A stretch of DNA of 64,000 bases, from the NCBI RefSeq assembly GCF_963676685.1, contig NC_092350.1, positions 8,421,486 through 8,485,485 on the forward strand, in the 5' to 3' direction. Of the stretch, positions 55,201-58,200 are shown in pieces (the stretch's first letter is position 1; every line of letters begins with the position of its first letter). The notes beneath the pieces are model-generated. The model searched no databases. It was not told where the DNA came from and was given only the letters and a program-made list of their open reading frames with translations. Source of the DNA: Mytilus edulis. Taxonomy: Eukaryota > Mollusca > Bivalvia > Mytilida > Mytilidae. The translations under genes were made by a program, and so were the position numbers.

Positions 55201-58200
55201 GAAAGTGGGAAAGTATAGGAATCCATCATTCAATGTCAAGGCCAGTAAATATCTCACATCAAAATATAGGTAAAAAACATTTATTACATTAGTTGCAATG
55301 AATTACATATATTTTCAAGTGAAATAATCGTGCTTAGTTCACTCCTCTGACGTCATACAAGAATAGGCCTGTCATGAAGTCGGCTCACAGCAAATTGTGA
55401 ATGCTTAGAAAAAAATATAATTTCTTACAGTTTCTACTTTAATTTTAGATAAAAAGCCATTTGCCAATGTAATAAAAAGAATACAAATATCTAAAAATAT
55501 TCAACTCGCGATCGTGAACGAACAACACTGATACGTAACTCATGCGCAACGTGCATTCGTGAATTAATGTGTTGTTCGGTCACTCGTTGAATATTTTTCT
55601 CTGTTTGAATTGTTCGATTAGTTGTTTCTATAGTTAGCTTGATATCACTAATTTTAGAAAAGTATTTTTATACAATTATAATATTTACATATACAAGCTT
55701 AAATTGAATTCAATTTCTTAATTGTATTTTCTTATTTTCTTATTTTCTTATCTGTGAAATTTACGATTTTTATTTTTGATATTAACTTTTTTGGTCTTCG
55801 CTAAGAAGGTGTGTGCAACTTTAATGATTATAAAACGGCACAATTGTGAAATTTGTTAATAAATTCCTGACTATTGCAAATCAAATTGGTATTGCTTTAT
55901 TTAGAAAAATACTTCTTTTTATCATAGGGAAATTAATTAAAAACCTTGTATATGCTGTGGATTTGAACGGACAAAAGTCAGAAACTAAATCATCTAATGG
56001 TTTCATAATTGATAAAACTAGTCCAGAACTTGCATCAATGGAGCACTTAGATCAGAATCTAGCACACAATCCATCATTTGAAGATGTATATGGTGAAGCT
56101 ATTGACTGGAAAAATATTACGAATACAAATTTTTGCGATGGTACAGAAAGTATAAAACCGAATTTTTGGAACATTACAATTGACAGTTGCATAGGTGTCT
56201 TGAAATCTGATAGGAATATAGCTTTTGACGGCCGATCATTCATTTATGTTAAAGGAGAAATTTCACAGATTCTAAATCTAGAAACCAATCACTTGTATCG
56301 AGTTACATTTGTATCGGCACACCCACCAGTGCTAGGAGCAGTTTTAGCAAACAAAGAAGGATACATACAACTTAATCATCAAACCCATGTGTTTATAGTT
56401 TATACAAAAAGAGACCAGGACAGTACAGTATCGACAGACACAATCTGGCATCGTCACACTTTTTACTTTTGGTCAGTGACAAATAAAGCTATTTTACGTC
56501 TTGGAAGCATGGCCGGAAATACTGGTATACTTATAGATAGTATTGAAGTTCAACAGGTTATGTTACATACTGACGATTATGCTGAGCCATCTGGTAAACG
56601 AGTGCATGCTCATTTCATAGCCTTAAACCAATGGTCATCAATTCATGCGTCATGGGGCTTTGTAGATGCTGAGAGTCCAATAATTGACTATATGTGGGCT
56701 ATAGGTAAACGTATTGATTTGCTATTTAGTTTTTGTTTTCTTTGCAGCTAAATTCAAGACATATAGATACACATACTCATGTTGAACAAACGTTTAGGAG
56801 AACTGAAAAATATTATCTGTTATCAAATAATGTTCATTTAAACATATTTGTTACTTAACTTACCAATCAACAGGGTACTGTGCCCATTCTGTAAACTAAT
56901 TTTACATTTCATCTGTAAAATATTAAAACAATGTTACATATACTTGTACAAGGACGTGGATTTTAAACTTGCTACATTTTATTTTATAGTGCGACTCATC
57001 TCATAGAAGAAACCTTTTATTAAAACACTTAGTCTCTTACAATTCAGTCATTAAAGTCTAACTATAGGGGTGCTATAGTTTATATTAATTGCATTAATCA
57101 AAAAGCTAGATTTTTTAGCTATATTATCGATTCTTGATAATACAAATGTTTTCTGTATGCTCCAATGCTCCAACGTGAAAGCGAGCTCTGAAATATAATA
57201 TAAACACATGTTTAAAAAGGATCTGCGCAACTATTTGATAGACAAACAAAGAGTCTTTCATGATATATGTATCAGTTTTGTATATGTTTACACTTTTTAA
57301 ATTGGTTTATTCCTGTATGTAGGATACAAATTCGCTTTATTTTCGTGATAGGTTATTCAGAAGGTAGTACAGAGATACAATCATATACCAGTGTAGGTCT
57401 AAACAATTTTGCCTACAACTACAATGTGACTTTGGCTCATACGTCTTTAATTCACATAACAGTTATAGCTACTAACGCCGCCGGATTGACACGCAAGGCG
57501 CACGCTGAAGACTTCCTTGTTGATCTTACACCACCAATTATAATGTTCGTCAATGATGGCATTGGTATGTTTTAATTCGTGTTAATTATAGGATTAGATA
57601 AATAAAAATTGTTATCATCATTTTTAAGACATTGTTCTAAAAGAGGGACGAAAGATACCAAAGGGACAGTCAAACTCATAAATCTAAAACAAACTGACAA
57701 CGCCATGGCTAAAAATAAAAAAGACAAACAGAAAAACAATAGTACACACGACACAACATAGAAAACTAAAGAATAAACAACACGAACCCCACCAAAAACT
57801 AGGGGTGATTCTAAATGATGACTTTAATTCCACATGTTTTTCCTAGGTTTGATTTTAAACATATTCTAGATTGACATAGTATGTGTTGTTGGCGTGCTTT
57901 ATTACACAACTCATTAGTTCCGTGACTTGTAAATATGCACGAATGAATGTCAGATTTGTGCAAGAGTAATTTGCCAGTGCTCAAACTGTACCCTATAAAC
58001 TGTCAATAGATATAGCAAGATGTGGTATGAGTGCCAAATGAGACATCTCTCCATCAAAATTACAATTATAAAAGTATAGCATTATAGGTCAATGTACTGT
58101 CTTCAACACGGAGCTTAGGCTCAAACCGAACAAGAACCTATATAAAGAGCGCCAAAAATTACTAGTGTAAAACCATTCAAACTGAAAAACCAACGGTATA

